The notes: a model not told the origin generated them from the letters alone. A stretch of 12,571 nt of DNA from DAOVQB01 sp023128935 (GCA_030628905.1 DAOVQB010000129.1:1-12571); one strand, 5' to 3'. Shown: positions 1-7,087, numbered from the stretch's first letter. Made by a program: numbers and translations.

Positions 1-42
1 CGCCGTCTCGGCGGCCTATCCTTGTCGCGCTCGACCGGCTTA

Positions 43-1347
43 TTAGGATGATTCCTCCCTCATCGACAGTTGAACATTGTCCCAGAAATACAGGCGACTG
101 GATGAGCAGGACACAGCCCTGACAGGTCCATCGTGCGAGACAACGAAACCCACAGATTGCTTGTCCTCCGAACAATAGCGAATCATCGAACGGTGGCGTG
201 TCCCAAAGCGCAGAAGATCCAGACGTCGCAATTCGCCTTTCGTCGGGCTTGAGTGCCTGGCCCGGTAGGCTTGACACTTGCTATCTCCCTTTGCAGTGAT
301 CTCGCATCCGAACCCGTGAACGACTAGATCGTAGTCGAGGAGCACAAGACCATCGACTCGTGACAGGGAGGCAACATAGGCGATGGCGCCAGAAAGGGCA
401 TCACATGCGTCGTCATGAAGGTTCTTGGCATGGGCGTTGTCGAGGTACAATCCAGTGTGGATAGTATCTGCATCACCATCGACCTGCTCAAAGATGCTGT
501 CGTAGCTCTCATCCTCAATCGCACACGAAGAGGCCAGATTCTCAAGCAGATGCGGAAGACGGTCGTAGACGACAGCGTACTTTGTATTGATCTGTGAGTC
601 ACTTGGGGAGTCCGCAAACAAGAAAGCGCCACCGTGGCCGAAGCTCCGGGCTCGCAAGAGAATTCGTCGGATGGTCCTGATCCACTGGCTATAGGCATAT
701 TCCAGAATCTCGGGTTGGAACTCATAGCCCTCGTGAGAGATGCTTGCTGAGATGTTGTCGACATGCCTCTCAAATCCGGCCCGGAACTTTTTCTGGATAG
801 CCGAATTCAGAAAGACATCCACGGAGTCCTCAAGGAGGTGATCACCGTTCAACTCAGCGATGAGTACAGTTTCGTTCATGACCACAAGATGACCGGGACC
901 AAGAACCTGGACATGGAACGCGCCCGGCGGACTCCAGCCACCTTCTGTCTCATGGTTAAGCATTGATTGAAAACCGCCCTGCTGGTCAATCAGACCCCAT
1001 ATCTGGAGTTCTTTCTTGCGGTTTGGATAGACTACAAGGCAAGAACTGCCAGGATCCGCAGCAAGTGCGAGTTTCGCGAGCTGAGTCGCGGCATACTCAA
1101 CTGGGTTGGCAAACAGCGCAACTGTCCACCGGGGATCGCGGATGTTCTCCGGGGGATCCGGGTCAGGGTTCTTTGGATCTACGAATGAGATGGAACACGT
1201 GATTGGCGTGCCCTCTTCCTTGCGCATACTTGTGAGGTACAGTGTGTGGAATAGCTCATCGAGGATGGCAATGGGCGGACGCTGAGGTTTATTGGCTAAG
1301 CGGCCGTACACGTATATCGCGAGGTCGTGAGGTGTCTGTCCTGGCAT
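43..1347 (-). CDS. DAC (DisA_N)-like sensor domain protein, probably DACNV class
   Basis: This 434-aa protein has no signal peptide or membrane segment, so it should be cytoplasmic. Its C-terminal part (about residues 315-425) resembles the DAC/DisA_N fold: a strand with DGLVLLDYD at 332-340 occupies the place of the DGA motif, followed by HGFGCEI, and FGTRHRSMIRYC at 381-392 holds the GTRHR signature, then VGFVVSHDGPVRA. In diadenylate cyclases these two motifs bind and condense ATP. The third residue of DGA is Leu here, but RHR is intact. The long N-terminal region (1-310) is the arrangement I recall for 'probable sensor domain DACNV' proteins, which Aravind-group surveys place in nucleotide-signalling conflict systems. 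It could therefore be a nucleotide sensor or a divergent cyclase. The ATG at 1347 was taken because coding similarity gives no reason to look further; the Shine-Dalgarno sequence is weak. An IS1182 element lies just upstream and may have separated it from its promoter. Function is inferred. Confidence 0.75.
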   Translation of the reverse strand: MPGQTPHDLAIYVYGRLANKPQRPPIAILDELFHTLYLTSMRKEEGTPITCSISFVDPKNPDPDPPENIRDPRWTVALFANPVEYAATQLAKLALAADPGSSCLVVYPNRKKELQIWGLIDQQGGFQSMLNHETEGGWSPPGAFHVQVLGPGHLVVMNETVLIAELNGDHLLEDSVDVFLNSAIQKKFRAGFERHVDNISASISHEGYEFQPEILEYAYSQWIRTIRRILLRARSFGHGGAFLFADSPSDSQINTKYAVVYDRLPHLLENLASSCAIEDESYDSIFEQVDGDADTIHTGLYLDNAHAKNLHDDACDALSGAIAYVASLSRVDGLVLLDYDLVVHGFGCEITAKGDSKCQAYRARHSSPTKGELRRLDLLRFGTRHRSMIRYCSEDKQSVGFVVSHDGPVRAVSCSSSRLYFWDNVQLSMREESS

Positions 1348-1388
1348 AGGCTACCCGTCCTTGTCCGGTAGATCTTATCTCTCTGTCA

Positions 1389-1421
1389 TCCTAACGAGTG
1401 TGTAGAATAGCACCTCCACAC
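1389..1421 (-). other. Possible attC remnant (R' plus L arms) before the DAC-like gene
   Basis: Read on the minus strand, a stem of 8 bases with one mismatch (1414-1421 with 1398-1405) is followed by TCGTTAGGA, whose GTTAGGA differs by its last base from the attC core GTTRRRY. It ends 41 bases before the start codon at 1347, similar to the spacing between attC and gene elsewhere in this window. No RYYYAAC arm is found on the other side; the IS1182 insertion may have removed it. This is a weak call. Confidence 0.25.
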
Positions 1422-1568
1422 GATCTCTGAACCGTCCCGCGCACCCAGGAGATCATCCCCAAGTTCCATGGGCTTTGTCAAGTGGTGGCTGCGAATACTC
1501 TCTAGCGCACAGACCTCCTCCATTGCGTTGCCCAGGCCATGCGTTCCCGGGGGCTTCCGGCTCCCCTT

Positions 1569-3155
1569 CTAGGCGGCGACTGCCGCGAAGCGCGGTCCAT
1601 ACCGGACCAGCTTCATTAGATTGTGCACGATGGCGAAGAGCTTCCACTGCGTGTCCACCTTCGTCTTCCCTCGTAGACTGAACCGGTTCAGACCCAGTGC
1701 GTGACACACGTTGGCGAACACCGGTTCCACGATCCCCAAGCGCCGACTATACAGGAACCGTCCTCGCGGTGTATCGAACCGCTCGATCATCCGCTCCGTG
1801 TACGACTTCGTGCCCTTCGGTCCGCGACCCTCGAACTTCGTCACCTCTCGGGCTGGGGTCCGTTCTTTCCGCAGGCACTTCCTGCGCATTGTACAGACCC
1901 GGCAGTCGGTCTTCTTGCTCATGTAGGAGATGCCGTGGTAGCCCTGGTGCGTCCGGAAGTTGCGGTTCTTCACATACAGCTCCTTGCCAGCCGGGCAGAT
2001 GAGCTTGCCCTTGGTGGGGTCGAAGGTAAAGTCGTCGGCGCTGAAGTACTTCTTACCCTTGAGCGTGCCTTTACGATCAACCGGCCGCTTGTAGCGCCCT
2101 GCATCGACGAAGGCCGGGTCCCGCTTGCGAAAGTTCGTGTCCGGTAGGTAGGCATCGATCCCTTGCTCAAGAACCAGGCGTGTATTGGCCGCACTATGAT
2201 ATCCGTTGTCTGCCACTAGCACTTTTTCGCGCAGTGGGTCGCCCGCTTCTCCAAGGGCCGGGAGGTTCTCCCGGACGCCCGCGAGCATCGGTTCCAGAAG
2301 TCTCGTTTCCTGCCCCTCTCCGAAGGTCTCGGCATGGACAATCCCTTGGTGCTTGCTGTCAGCCGCCGCGACACCATTGTAGCCCTGAACCAGGCCATGG
2401 GCGCAGGGCATCTTGGCGCTCTCGTTGTCAGTGATGTCGCTCTGCTTGATGTTACCGCGCGGACCCCGCTTGTCCTCGTTCTCGGCTAACCACTTATCGA
2501 GCTTTTTCTTATGCGTCTGGAGGCACTCTATGGCCTGCCTTTCCTTCTGTCTCATTCCGCCCCTGGCATGGTTCTCCTTGCTGTCGTCGCTTTCTTGGTC
2601 CTGCTGGCCATCGGTCTGCCGGTGCTTCTGGAGGAGGACCTGGATGGAGCGATCGATCTCGGCGCTGCGGCGTTCGAAGTCGGCGCGGGTCCCGCTCCAT
2701 TCCTTGGCGCAGTTTGAGGAGATCTTGCAGCCGTCGATGGCAAGCATCTGTTTGCCGATGAGTCCTTCTTGGGTGCAGAGCAGAAGGACGTTGCGGAACA
2801 GGGGCGTGATCTCCTCGGCCATGGAGGAGATGAAGCTGGCGACGGTGGTGAAATGGGGCTCCGAATCGGCGGAGAGGGCCATGAAGAGGATGTTCTCACG
2901 GCATGCCTGGGCGATATCTCGAGAGGAGGTGATGCCGCGCGAATAGGCGAAGAGGACGATCTTCAGGAGAACCGCCGGGTCGTAGGCAGGTGCTCCGGTT
3001 TGATCGTTGTGGAACTTGTGGTGAAAGATGGAGAGGTCCATCTCGTCGACCATCTGATTGAGGGCGAACTCGAAGGTGCCGGGTTGGAGCTGGCGCGTGA
3101 AGTCGATGGGGATCATCTTGGTTTGGGCGTAGGAGTAGTGTTTGAAGCGTGGCAT
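1569..3155 (-). CDS. IS1182-family DDE transposase
   Basis: This is a complete 528-aa transposase of the IS1182 group, which moves its element by cut-and-paste DNA cleavage. The N-terminal DUF772-type helical domain spans about residues 15-130 (YDPAVLLKIVLFAYSRGI, SRDIAQACRENI). The catalytic DDE residues are probably D141 in LAIDGCKISSNC, D316 in VLVADNGYHS and E477 in IVEPVFANV. A hydrophilic insertion at about 165-240 separates the first two, and a cysteine-rich segment (CRVCTMRRKC, 418-427) precedes the last, as is typical of this family. The start at 3155 has a good Shine-Dalgarno sequence (AAGGAG) about 8 bases upstream. No frameshift or stop is seen, so the gene looks active. The exact element ends were not found: no convincing terminal inverted repeats could be matched between 1350-1568 and 3156-3310. 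Confidence 0.95.
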   Translation of the reverse strand: MPRFKHYSYAQTKMIPIDFTRQLQPGTFEFALNQMVDEMDLSIFHHKFHNDQTGAPAYDPAVLLKIVLFAYSRGITSSRDIAQACRENILFMALSADSEPHFTTVASFISSMAEEITPLFRNVLLLCTQEGLIGKQMLAIDGCKISSNCAKEWSGTRADFERRSAEIDRSIQVLLQKHRQTDGQQDQESDDSKENHARGGMRQKERQAIECLQTHKKKLDKWLAENEDKRGPRGNIKQSDITDNESAKMPCAHGLVQGYNGVAAADSKHQGIVHAETFGEGQETRLLEPMLAGVRENLPALGEAGDPLREKVLVADNGYHSAANTRLVLEQGIDAYLPDTNFRKRDPAFVDAGRYKRPVDRKGTLKGKKYFSADDFTFDPTKGKLICPAGKELYVKNRNFRTHQGYHGISYMSKKTDCRVCTMRRKCLRKERTPAREVTKFEGRGPKGTKSYTERMIERFDTPRGRFLYSRRLGIVEPVFANVCHALGLNRFSLRGKTKVDTQWKLFAIVHNLMKLVRYGPRFAAVAA

Positions 3156-3207
3156 TAGGATCTCCTTATACAGATGAGGGCCGAGGGGATCTTATTTTGG
3201 AATGGGG

Positions 3208-3233
3208 GTCCGGACAAGGGTTTTTCTACGGAC
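3208..3233. other. Short inverted repeat in the IS1182 leader
   Basis: GTCCG at 3208-3212 and CGGAC at 3229-3233 face each other around a T-rich loop, about 55-80 bases upstream of the IS1182 transposase start. It lies where the element's terminal region would be and may belong to its end sequence, but no matching copy was found beyond the 3' end of the transposase. The rest of 3156-3310 holds no recognisable gene. Confidence 0.35.
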
Positions 3234-3313
3234 TCATCTCTGAAAGCGCGTCCCCCGTCCACTGGTTTCTTTCGCACATCCACCCACACGTTTCTGAGAA
3301 TTCGAATGGGGGC

Positions 3314-3324
3314 GAAAGCGCTGC
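3314..3324 (+). repeat. Right subterminal inverted repeat of the IS110/IS1111-type element
   Basis: GAAAGCGCTGC is the exact reverse complement of 6165-6175. It lies about 195 bases beyond the transposase stop codon, and the intervening region is where IS1111-type elements encode their guide RNA. Confidence 0.75.
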
Positions 3325-3519
3325 CTCTGTCTTGGTGCTACATGCCACCACCTCCAAGCAATCCATGCCTCGCAGGTCTCCATGAACTCCTCCCGCATGT
3401 AATCAAATCCCTCAATCCGGTCTCGCCGTATTCATCTCTTCGCCGTCTTTGCGGCATGAGGACTTTCTGAAAGGGTGTCGCAACGTTCGAACCTCCGGGG
3501 GTTCAGAATCTGTTCGCGC
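3325..3519 (-). ncRNA. Candidate guide (seek/bridge) RNA region of the IS110/IS1111-type element
   Basis: About 195 non-coding bases lie between the transposase stop (3520-3522) and the right subterminal repeat. IS1111-group elements carry their structured target-guiding RNA in this right-hand non-coding region, whereas the left non-coding region here is only about 90 bases. The placement is inferred from family architecture. I did not fold it or identify guide loops. A short GAACGTTGCG near its 5' end resembles the AAACGTTG at the element's own insertion junction. Confidence 0.4.
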
Positions 3520-3812
3520 TTACCCCTTCATCGACGAAACCCTCTTGGCCTCCGGTTCCCGATAAGGTTCCTTCTTCGTCAAAACCCAGTAGGTAGCCTC
3601 TGCCAGATGACGTCCCCCCCCACCTATGGCCTTCGTGTGTCCCCTCCGCCCCGCGATGCGCTTGTACAATCGACTGACATGACGATATGGATGGCGCCCG
3701 CATTGCCTGCAGTTGGCGTTCGCTGCTTCGATTTAGGCCCATTTCAGGTAATGATTAGCATCGGACCGCAGACGCCCGCAACGCGACTTACCGCCGCTGG
3801 AGTGGACCCTAG
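3520..3812 (-). pseudogene. C-terminal part of the IS110-family transposase (split)
   Basis: Translating the minus strand from the CTAG at 3812-3809 gives the conserved C-terminal (Tnp_20) end of an IS110-type transposase: RVHSSGGKSR, then a YLKWA motif, IEAANANC, a HPYRHVSRLYKRI stretch and RHLAEATYWVLTKKEPYREP, ending at TAA 3522-3520. An in-frame TAA at 3735-3733 follows YLKWA where relatives usually carry Tyr or Phe, so this half was mutated as well as detached. Joined to 5328-6091 with one CTAG removed, the reading frame is exactly 351 codons including the stop. Confidence 0.85.
3809..3812. repeat. Target site duplication (CTAG) of the IS1380-family element, one side
   Basis: CTAG here and at 5328-5331 directly flank the inverted repeats. 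Fusing the two copies recreates codons for TTPRVHS, a normal IS110 sequence, which shows that the 4-base duplication is real. Confidence 0.9.
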
Positions 3813-3829
3813 CCCTAAAGGGTCATTAA
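3813..3829 (+). repeat. IS1380-family terminal inverted repeat (downstream of the transposase)
   Basis: CCCTAAAGGGTCATTAA here matches the reverse complement of 5311-5327 (CCCTAAAGGGTCAATAA) except at one position. Confidence 0.88.
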
Positions 3830-3830
3830 T

Positions 3831-5210
3831 CTATGCCACTTTGTCCAGGGCGGCGAGCAAGGAATCGTAGCGATCCTCGATCTGATGGGAGGCGGGGAGC
3901 CTCACCGTGCGTCCGGTCGCCAAGCTCAGCAGGCGGCCCGCCACATTCAACCACTCGAACCGCGCGGTGCTGATCGATTGCAGCGCAAATACTGTCGTCC
4001 GCTTGCGCGTGCGACGCGAAGGTGAGTCAGCGATTGCCAGCTGCATGTCACGATACAGGTTGTGGGCGATAACGCTCAGCCACTGCCGGGCACTGTTTGC
4101 GCCGTAGTGGCGAGTGGGGACGGTGTCAAAGGCAAAGCCGGTCTTCAGTTCGGCATAGGTCTTCTCCTGGGCACCGCGCCCCGCCATGTAGTACCAGAGG
4201 TTCTTCAGGTTCAGGTCCTTGTTGGTCGCCACGACCGAGTATTCATAGGTGCCGTCATCGGGTGAGAAGAGATCGAGTTGATAGTTCTTCCGCGTGCGGT
4301 GATACACCTTCTTACGATAACAGACGATGGGAAGCACGATTCCCCATTTGGGAATCTCCAGGATCGTCTCGAAGCCTGATACACCGCGGGCAACCTTCGA
4401 CCAGCGAACCCGCTTCTTGATCTTCTCCCTGATCCCCAAGGCGCGCCACATCGGCACCTTCACGGCGAATTTGCAGTTGCGATTGACCAACAGGTGGAGG
4501 ATTTCGGGCAGGAAGAACGCGGCATCCAGACGAAACTCGAGTTTCACCCGCGGACCAAGTTCCGTCCGCAGGTCGCGGATGAGCGTCTGTAGGAAGGTCA
4601 GGGAGCGCTTGCCATCATGGATATTCCCGGGTCGATTCTTCACCTGCAGGATCTGACTCGTCTGGGCCAAGTGCGCGAGGATCGGATAGTAGCTCGGCAC
4701 CTTGCGATGGTGGGGGTTATGACCCCGGAATGCCCAGGCTACCGTCAGCCCGGTGGACACCACGCTACCGTCCACATCGATGGTCAAGGTCCGCAGACCG
4801 AGGTTGCGTACACGATCCAGGACGAGTTGCATGTTGAAGCGGGCGAAGCACTCCAGTGACTTACTGTTGAACTGCCGCAGCCAACGGCTGAGGGTTCGGG
4901 CAGTGGGTATGCTCTGCAGACCGGAGAAGCGCTGCATTATCGGATCCCGCATCAGATACTGGGTGTGGCGCAACCGCCTGCCACCGATACTGATCAGCGC
5001 CACCATGAGTCGGATCATGGCGATCCATGGGTAGTCACCGCGCAACGAGATAGAACCAAAGGCATCTCGCAGCCGACCATTGAGGTCCAACTGCCGCAGA
5101 TAGCGCATCAGGATCTCGAGGCCGGCAAAGGAAGTGAGGCGTTCATCACCGAACTGGATGGCAAGATCGCCATTGACACGACGGCTCAAATCGCGCTTTC
5201 TTAACCTCAT
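3831..5210 (-). CDS. IS1380-family DDE transposase
   Basis: This 459-aa protein is a full-length DDE transposase of the IS1380 family. Key segments are TLTIDVDGSVVST (first catalytic Asp at 145 or 147), LEFRLDAAFF (second Asp, 229) and the YMAGRGAQEKTYAELK segment (catalytic Glu near 349), followed by RQWLSVIAHNLYRDMQ typical of the C-terminal helices. The start at 5210 is preceded by AAAGGAGAG at a suitable distance. It is the only gene in the 3813-5327 element and ends 18 bases before that element's boundary. No disabling change is seen. Confidence 0.95.
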   Translation of the reverse strand: MRLRKRDLSRRVNGDLAIQFGDERLTSFAGLEILMRYLRQLDLNGRLRDAFGSISLRGDYPWIAMIRLMVALISIGGRRLRHTQYLMRDPIMQRFSGLQSIPTARTLSRWLRQFNSKSLECFARFNMQLVLDRVRNLGLRTLTIDVDGSVVSTGLTVAWAFRGHNPHHRKVPSYYPILAHLAQTSQILQVKNRPGNIHDGKRSLTFLQTLIRDLRTELGPRVKLEFRLDAAFFLPEILHLLVNRNCKFAVKVPMWRALGIREKIKKRVRWSKVARGVSGFETILEIPKWGIVLPIVCYRKKVYHRTRKNYQLDLFSPDDGTYEYSVVATNKDLNLKNLWYYMAGRGAQEKTYAELKTGFAFDTVPTRHYGANSARQWLSVIAHNLYRDMQLAIADSPSRRTRKRTTVFALQSISTARFEWLNVAGRLLSLATGRTVRLPASHQIEDRYDSLLAALDKVA

Positions 5211-5310
5211 TGGGAATGGGCTCTCCTTTCTTGTGTTCTTCGTTTCGGCAATTACGAATAGACACAGGTAGAGCCCGTTTTCAATATCTTCTTGCGATAT
5301 CAGTCCAGAT

Positions 5311-5327
5311 TTATTGACCCTTTAGGG
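5311..5327 (-). repeat. IS1380-family terminal inverted repeat (upstream of the transposase)
   Basis: On the minus strand this reads CCCTAAAGGGTCAATAA, mirroring 3813-3829. About 100 non-coding bases separate it from the transposase start. Confidence 0.88.
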
Positions 5328-5331
5328 CTAG
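5328..5331. repeat. Target site duplication (CTAG) of the IS1380-family element, other side
   Basis: This is the second copy of the CTAG found at 3809-3812, immediately outside the inverted repeat. Confidence 0.9.
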
Positions 5332-6091
5332 GTGTCGTGCCACCGTAGGATGACAGGTGCATCGCAGCAGGAAAACGATCCACACGACCCACTTCTAAAG
5401 CGATAACGATACCGAGAAGGAAGCCCACACCTGGCAACGTCATCAATAACTTGATCTCCTCGGTCTCCTCAAATAGCTCTCTCATCCGCCTCTCAAACTC
5501 CCCGATACGTGTCTCGACATCGTCCAGCTCCTTCAATAACTGGCGCGTCGCGTAAGCCGTGTGCGGTGGAAATTGCTTCACACGTTGGTCGAGCATTTGC
5601 CTACCCTTGATGCCAAAGATATCACTGATCCCCCTGATCGTTAGACCATACTTCGCCAGGGTGGCATGGATCCGGTTCTTAAGCTGCGTGCGCTGTCGGA
5701 CCAGGACCATCCGCGTCCGTGGAAGATCGCGTTTATCTCGAAGATCACCAGGAGGAATCCAAACGACCGGAAGGGTCCCATTGCGCTGAAGTCGATTCAT
5801 GCCCCGCGCGTCGAGTTTGTCGGTTTTGTTGATCATTCCCATCATCAGCTTCGCCTTGCGAGCATGCACCAAGCGAGGCTTAAAACCGGCCGCCTCGATC
5901 TCGTCGACAATCCAGTACCAGTTTCCGATGGTCTCCACGGCTACCGGGGATCCCGCCTCGCAATTACTGAGAAACTTTCGCAGCTCACCTCTCACAAGCG
6001 GGATTCTCGTCTCTCGGGGTTTGCCATTTCCTACTTCCTATACCGAGGCAAGGGTGTAACGCTTGTGGGAATCGAATGCGATACACTGCAT
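5328..6091 (-). pseudogene. N-terminal part of the IS110-family transposase (split, with premature stop)
   Basis: IS110 transposases are DEDD (RuvC-like) recombinases with a C-terminal Tnp_20 domain. From the ATG at 6091, preceded by a strong AGGAGGAGG, the frame reads MQCIAFDSHKRYTLASV and then an in-frame TAG at codon 18 (6040-6038) before continuing EVGNGKPRETRIP and ETIGNWYWIVDEIEAAG. The DEDD residues are D7, E53, D91 and D94 (KTDKLDARG). The Tnp_20 part reaches LPGVGFLLG and MHLSSYGGTT, where the IS1380-family element cuts it. An open frame from a GTG at 5995 remains but would lack the first catalytic Asp. The remainder is at 3520-3812. Confidence 0.9.
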
Positions 6092-6164
6092 CTTACTGCG
6101 CCTCCTCCTTGTGGCCTTAGCCCTATTTGCTTCGAGCGCAGGATACCCACCTTAGCTCGAGGGC
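6092..6164 (-). other. Left non-coding region of the IS110/IS1111-type element
   Basis: This short stretch lies between the left subterminal repeat and the transposase start. Apart from the ribosome binding site AGGAGGAGG next to the start codon I see no feature in it. Its small size favours the IS1111 subgroup over the classical IS110 subgroup. Confidence 0.5.
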
Positions 6165-6175
6165 GCAGCGCTTTC
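6165..6175 (+). repeat. Left subterminal inverted repeat of the IS110/IS1111-type element
   Basis: GCAGCGCTTTC is the exact reverse complement of 3314-3324 and lies 8 bases inside the junction with the attC core GTT (6186-6184, minus strand). Confidence 0.75.
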
Positions 6176-6183
6176 ATCTCATC

Positions 6184-6296
6184 AACGTTTGGGTGAGCGG
6201 CGGGCCGCCACCGCTAGCTTGGCGCGCGATGGGCGCAAGCCCATCGCGTGACAGCCGGGGAAGTCGGTTCCCGTTCTCTCAACCCAGTGGTTAGGC
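6184..6296 (-). other. attC recombination site of the methyltransferase cassette, core disrupted by the IS110-family element
   Basis: Read on the minus strand, R'' is GCCTAAC (6296-6290), a perfect RYYYAAC. It is followed by a CAC spacer and L'' TGGGTTGAG; the far side has L' CTCACCCA, spacer AAC and R' GTT (6186-6184). TGGGTTGAG pairs with CTCACCCA leaving one unpaired T in L'', the extrahelical base expected of an attC. The four bases that should complete R' are replaced by the IS110-family left end. The interior contains a perfect stem at 6225-6248 closed by a GCAA loop. The site begins about 38 bases after the ancestral methyltransferase stop, normal cassette geometry. Confidence 0.75.
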
Positions 6297-6333
6297 CGCC
6301 AAGTATCCAAGCCACTTCCCGAGTCCAGGATCA

Positions 6334-6486
6334 TTACTTCACGAAGACATCCAAGAAACTACCTTCGTTCAAACGGATCGATCGGTCAAAGTCAAACTCA
6401 ACCTCCAGCAAGACACGTATCATCGGCCCAGTATAGACGTAGCCTGTATACTCACAGACCTGACCTGTGACCAAGTGGCGATACTC
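6334..6486 (-). pseudogene. C-terminal remainder of the methyltransferase after an in-frame stop
   Basis: The frame of the 6487-7041 gene continues past its TAA for about 50 codons to a TAA at 6336-6334. It reads EYRHLVTGQVCEYTGYVYTG and later EVEFDFDRSIRLN and GSFLDVFVK, which resembles the usual C-terminal strands of small class I methyltransferases. The undamaged gene would thus encode 235 aa and end just before the attC. A single base change in codon 185 (for example from AAA or GAA) explains the break. Confidence 0.75.
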
Positions 6487-7041
6487 TTACACATATGCCC
6501 CTCGTGCTGGATCATATTCCTTGAAGCGTCTCTCTATCTGCCCTTCTGCCCCTTCCTCGATTACTTCTTTCACCTCGCTCATTGTTAATACCCTCAACAC
6601 ACCGTCGCGGTACTCAACTGCGAGTCGACCCTCAGGTTTCAAGGCCTGATATACTCTGTCGCGAAATTGCGAGAAGTCTTCGTGGGGGAAGTGTAGAACA
6701 GCATTGCCCAGGCAGACAGCAAAATCATATTCTTCGTTGCCAAGGGGACCAGTGAGAGCGTTGCCTTGGATGAAGGTTATCCGGGAACGACGCTTGGTGG
6801 CTTCTTCGCGGGCCATGGCGATCAAGTATGGGGCAAGATCAATCCCTGTGACGTTGGCTCCTTGGTCTTCGAGAAAGAAAGCAATGGCTCCTGCCCCGCA
6901 GCAAAGGTCCAGCACGCTATCACCAGGTTGAAAGAAGGAGGTTAGCACTGAGCTGATCTGCTCTACGAACTCGGCTCGCTCTTCAAGGGTGTGTTGATTC
7001 GCAAACCAGTCAAATACGGGAATGGATTCATCTTGGTCCAT
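6487..7041 (-). CDS. Class I SAM-dependent methyltransferase, prematurely terminated
   Basis: The 184-aa product has the Rossmann-fold core of class I methyltransferases: motif I VLDLCCGAGAIAFFLEDQG (about residues 43-61), the acidic end of strand 2 in VTGIDLAPYLI, GNALTG after ITFIQ, and the strand-4 region YDFAVCLGNAVLHF. These bind S-adenosylmethionine. The substrate cannot be told; there is no DNA methylase NPPY motif, so a small molecule is likelier. The start at 7041 has GGAGAAGG directly upstream. The stop at 6489-6487 is premature: homologous-looking sequence continues in frame to 6334, so about 50 C-terminal residues are missing, and the fold may be incomplete. It sits between two attC-like sites and is the gene of one integron cassette. 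It looks less GC-rich than the neighbouring operon, as expected of cassettes of mixed origin. Confidence 0.85.
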   Translation of the reverse strand: MDQDESIPVFDWFANQHTLEERAEFVEQISSVLTSFFQPGDSVLDLCCGAGAIAFFLEDQGANVTGIDLAPYLIAMAREEATKRRSRITFIQGNALTGPLGNEEYDFAVCLGNAVLHFPHEDFSQFRDRVYQALKPEGRLAVEYRDGVLRVLTMSEVKEVIEEGAEGQIERRFKEYDPARGAYV

Positions 7042-7087
7042 ACCTTCTCCTTCCCGAATAGCGCTATTGATAGAAAGCAGGCCGGCG

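Larger units (their letters stand above)
3813..5327 (-). mobile_element. IS1380-family insertion sequence, complete (1515 bp)
   Basis: The element is bounded by terminal inverted repeats starting CCCTAAAGGGTCA (left 3813 onward, right ending at 5327; 16 of the first 17 positions match) and by a CTAG duplication. It contains one full transposase. It inserted into the palindromic CTAG within the IS110-type transposase, in the same orientation as that gene. Both its ends and its gene look intact, so it may be the more recent arrival. Confidence 0.93.
3311..6183 (-). mobile_element. IS110-family (IS1111-type) element, inactive, interrupted by an IS1380-family element
   Basis: The element is defined by its broken DEDD transposase and by an 11-base perfect subterminal inverted repeat, GAAAGCGCTGC at 3314-3324 and GCAGCGCTTTC at 6165-6175. 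IS1111-type elements are known for such inset repeats, with about 7 bases outside the repeat on the left and 3 on the right; 7-8 and 3 bases fit here. The left end abuts the GTT core of an attC (6184-6186), recalling the IS1111-attC group that targets cassette sites. Without the nested insert and one copy of its target duplication the element is about 1.35 kb, normal for the family. The right outer boundary is less sure than the left, because the expected remainder of the attC core is not evident beyond 3311. Confidence 0.8.

Noticed and set aside
1432..3236. Direct repeat TTCAGAGAT (about 1423-1431 and 3237-3245 on the minus strand) as a target duplication of the IS1182 element
   Set aside because: The sequences just inside the two copies do not form inverted repeats, so a chance match cannot be excluded.
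3166..3420. Short minus-strand frame (MREEFMETCEAWIAWRWW...) as a small gene
   Set aside because: It falls in the non-coding right end of the IS110-type element and crosses its subterminal repeat, so coding is unlikely.
3475..3870. 131-aa plus-strand open frame
   Set aside because: It lies antisense to the detached C-terminus of the IS110-type transposase and crosses an IS1380-family boundary.
6225..6248. Perfect 10-bp stem with GCAA loop resembling a transcription terminator
   Set aside because: It has no T-run on either side, sits inside a longer palindrome with attC arms, and has a counterpart at the same place in the 12071-12180 site.
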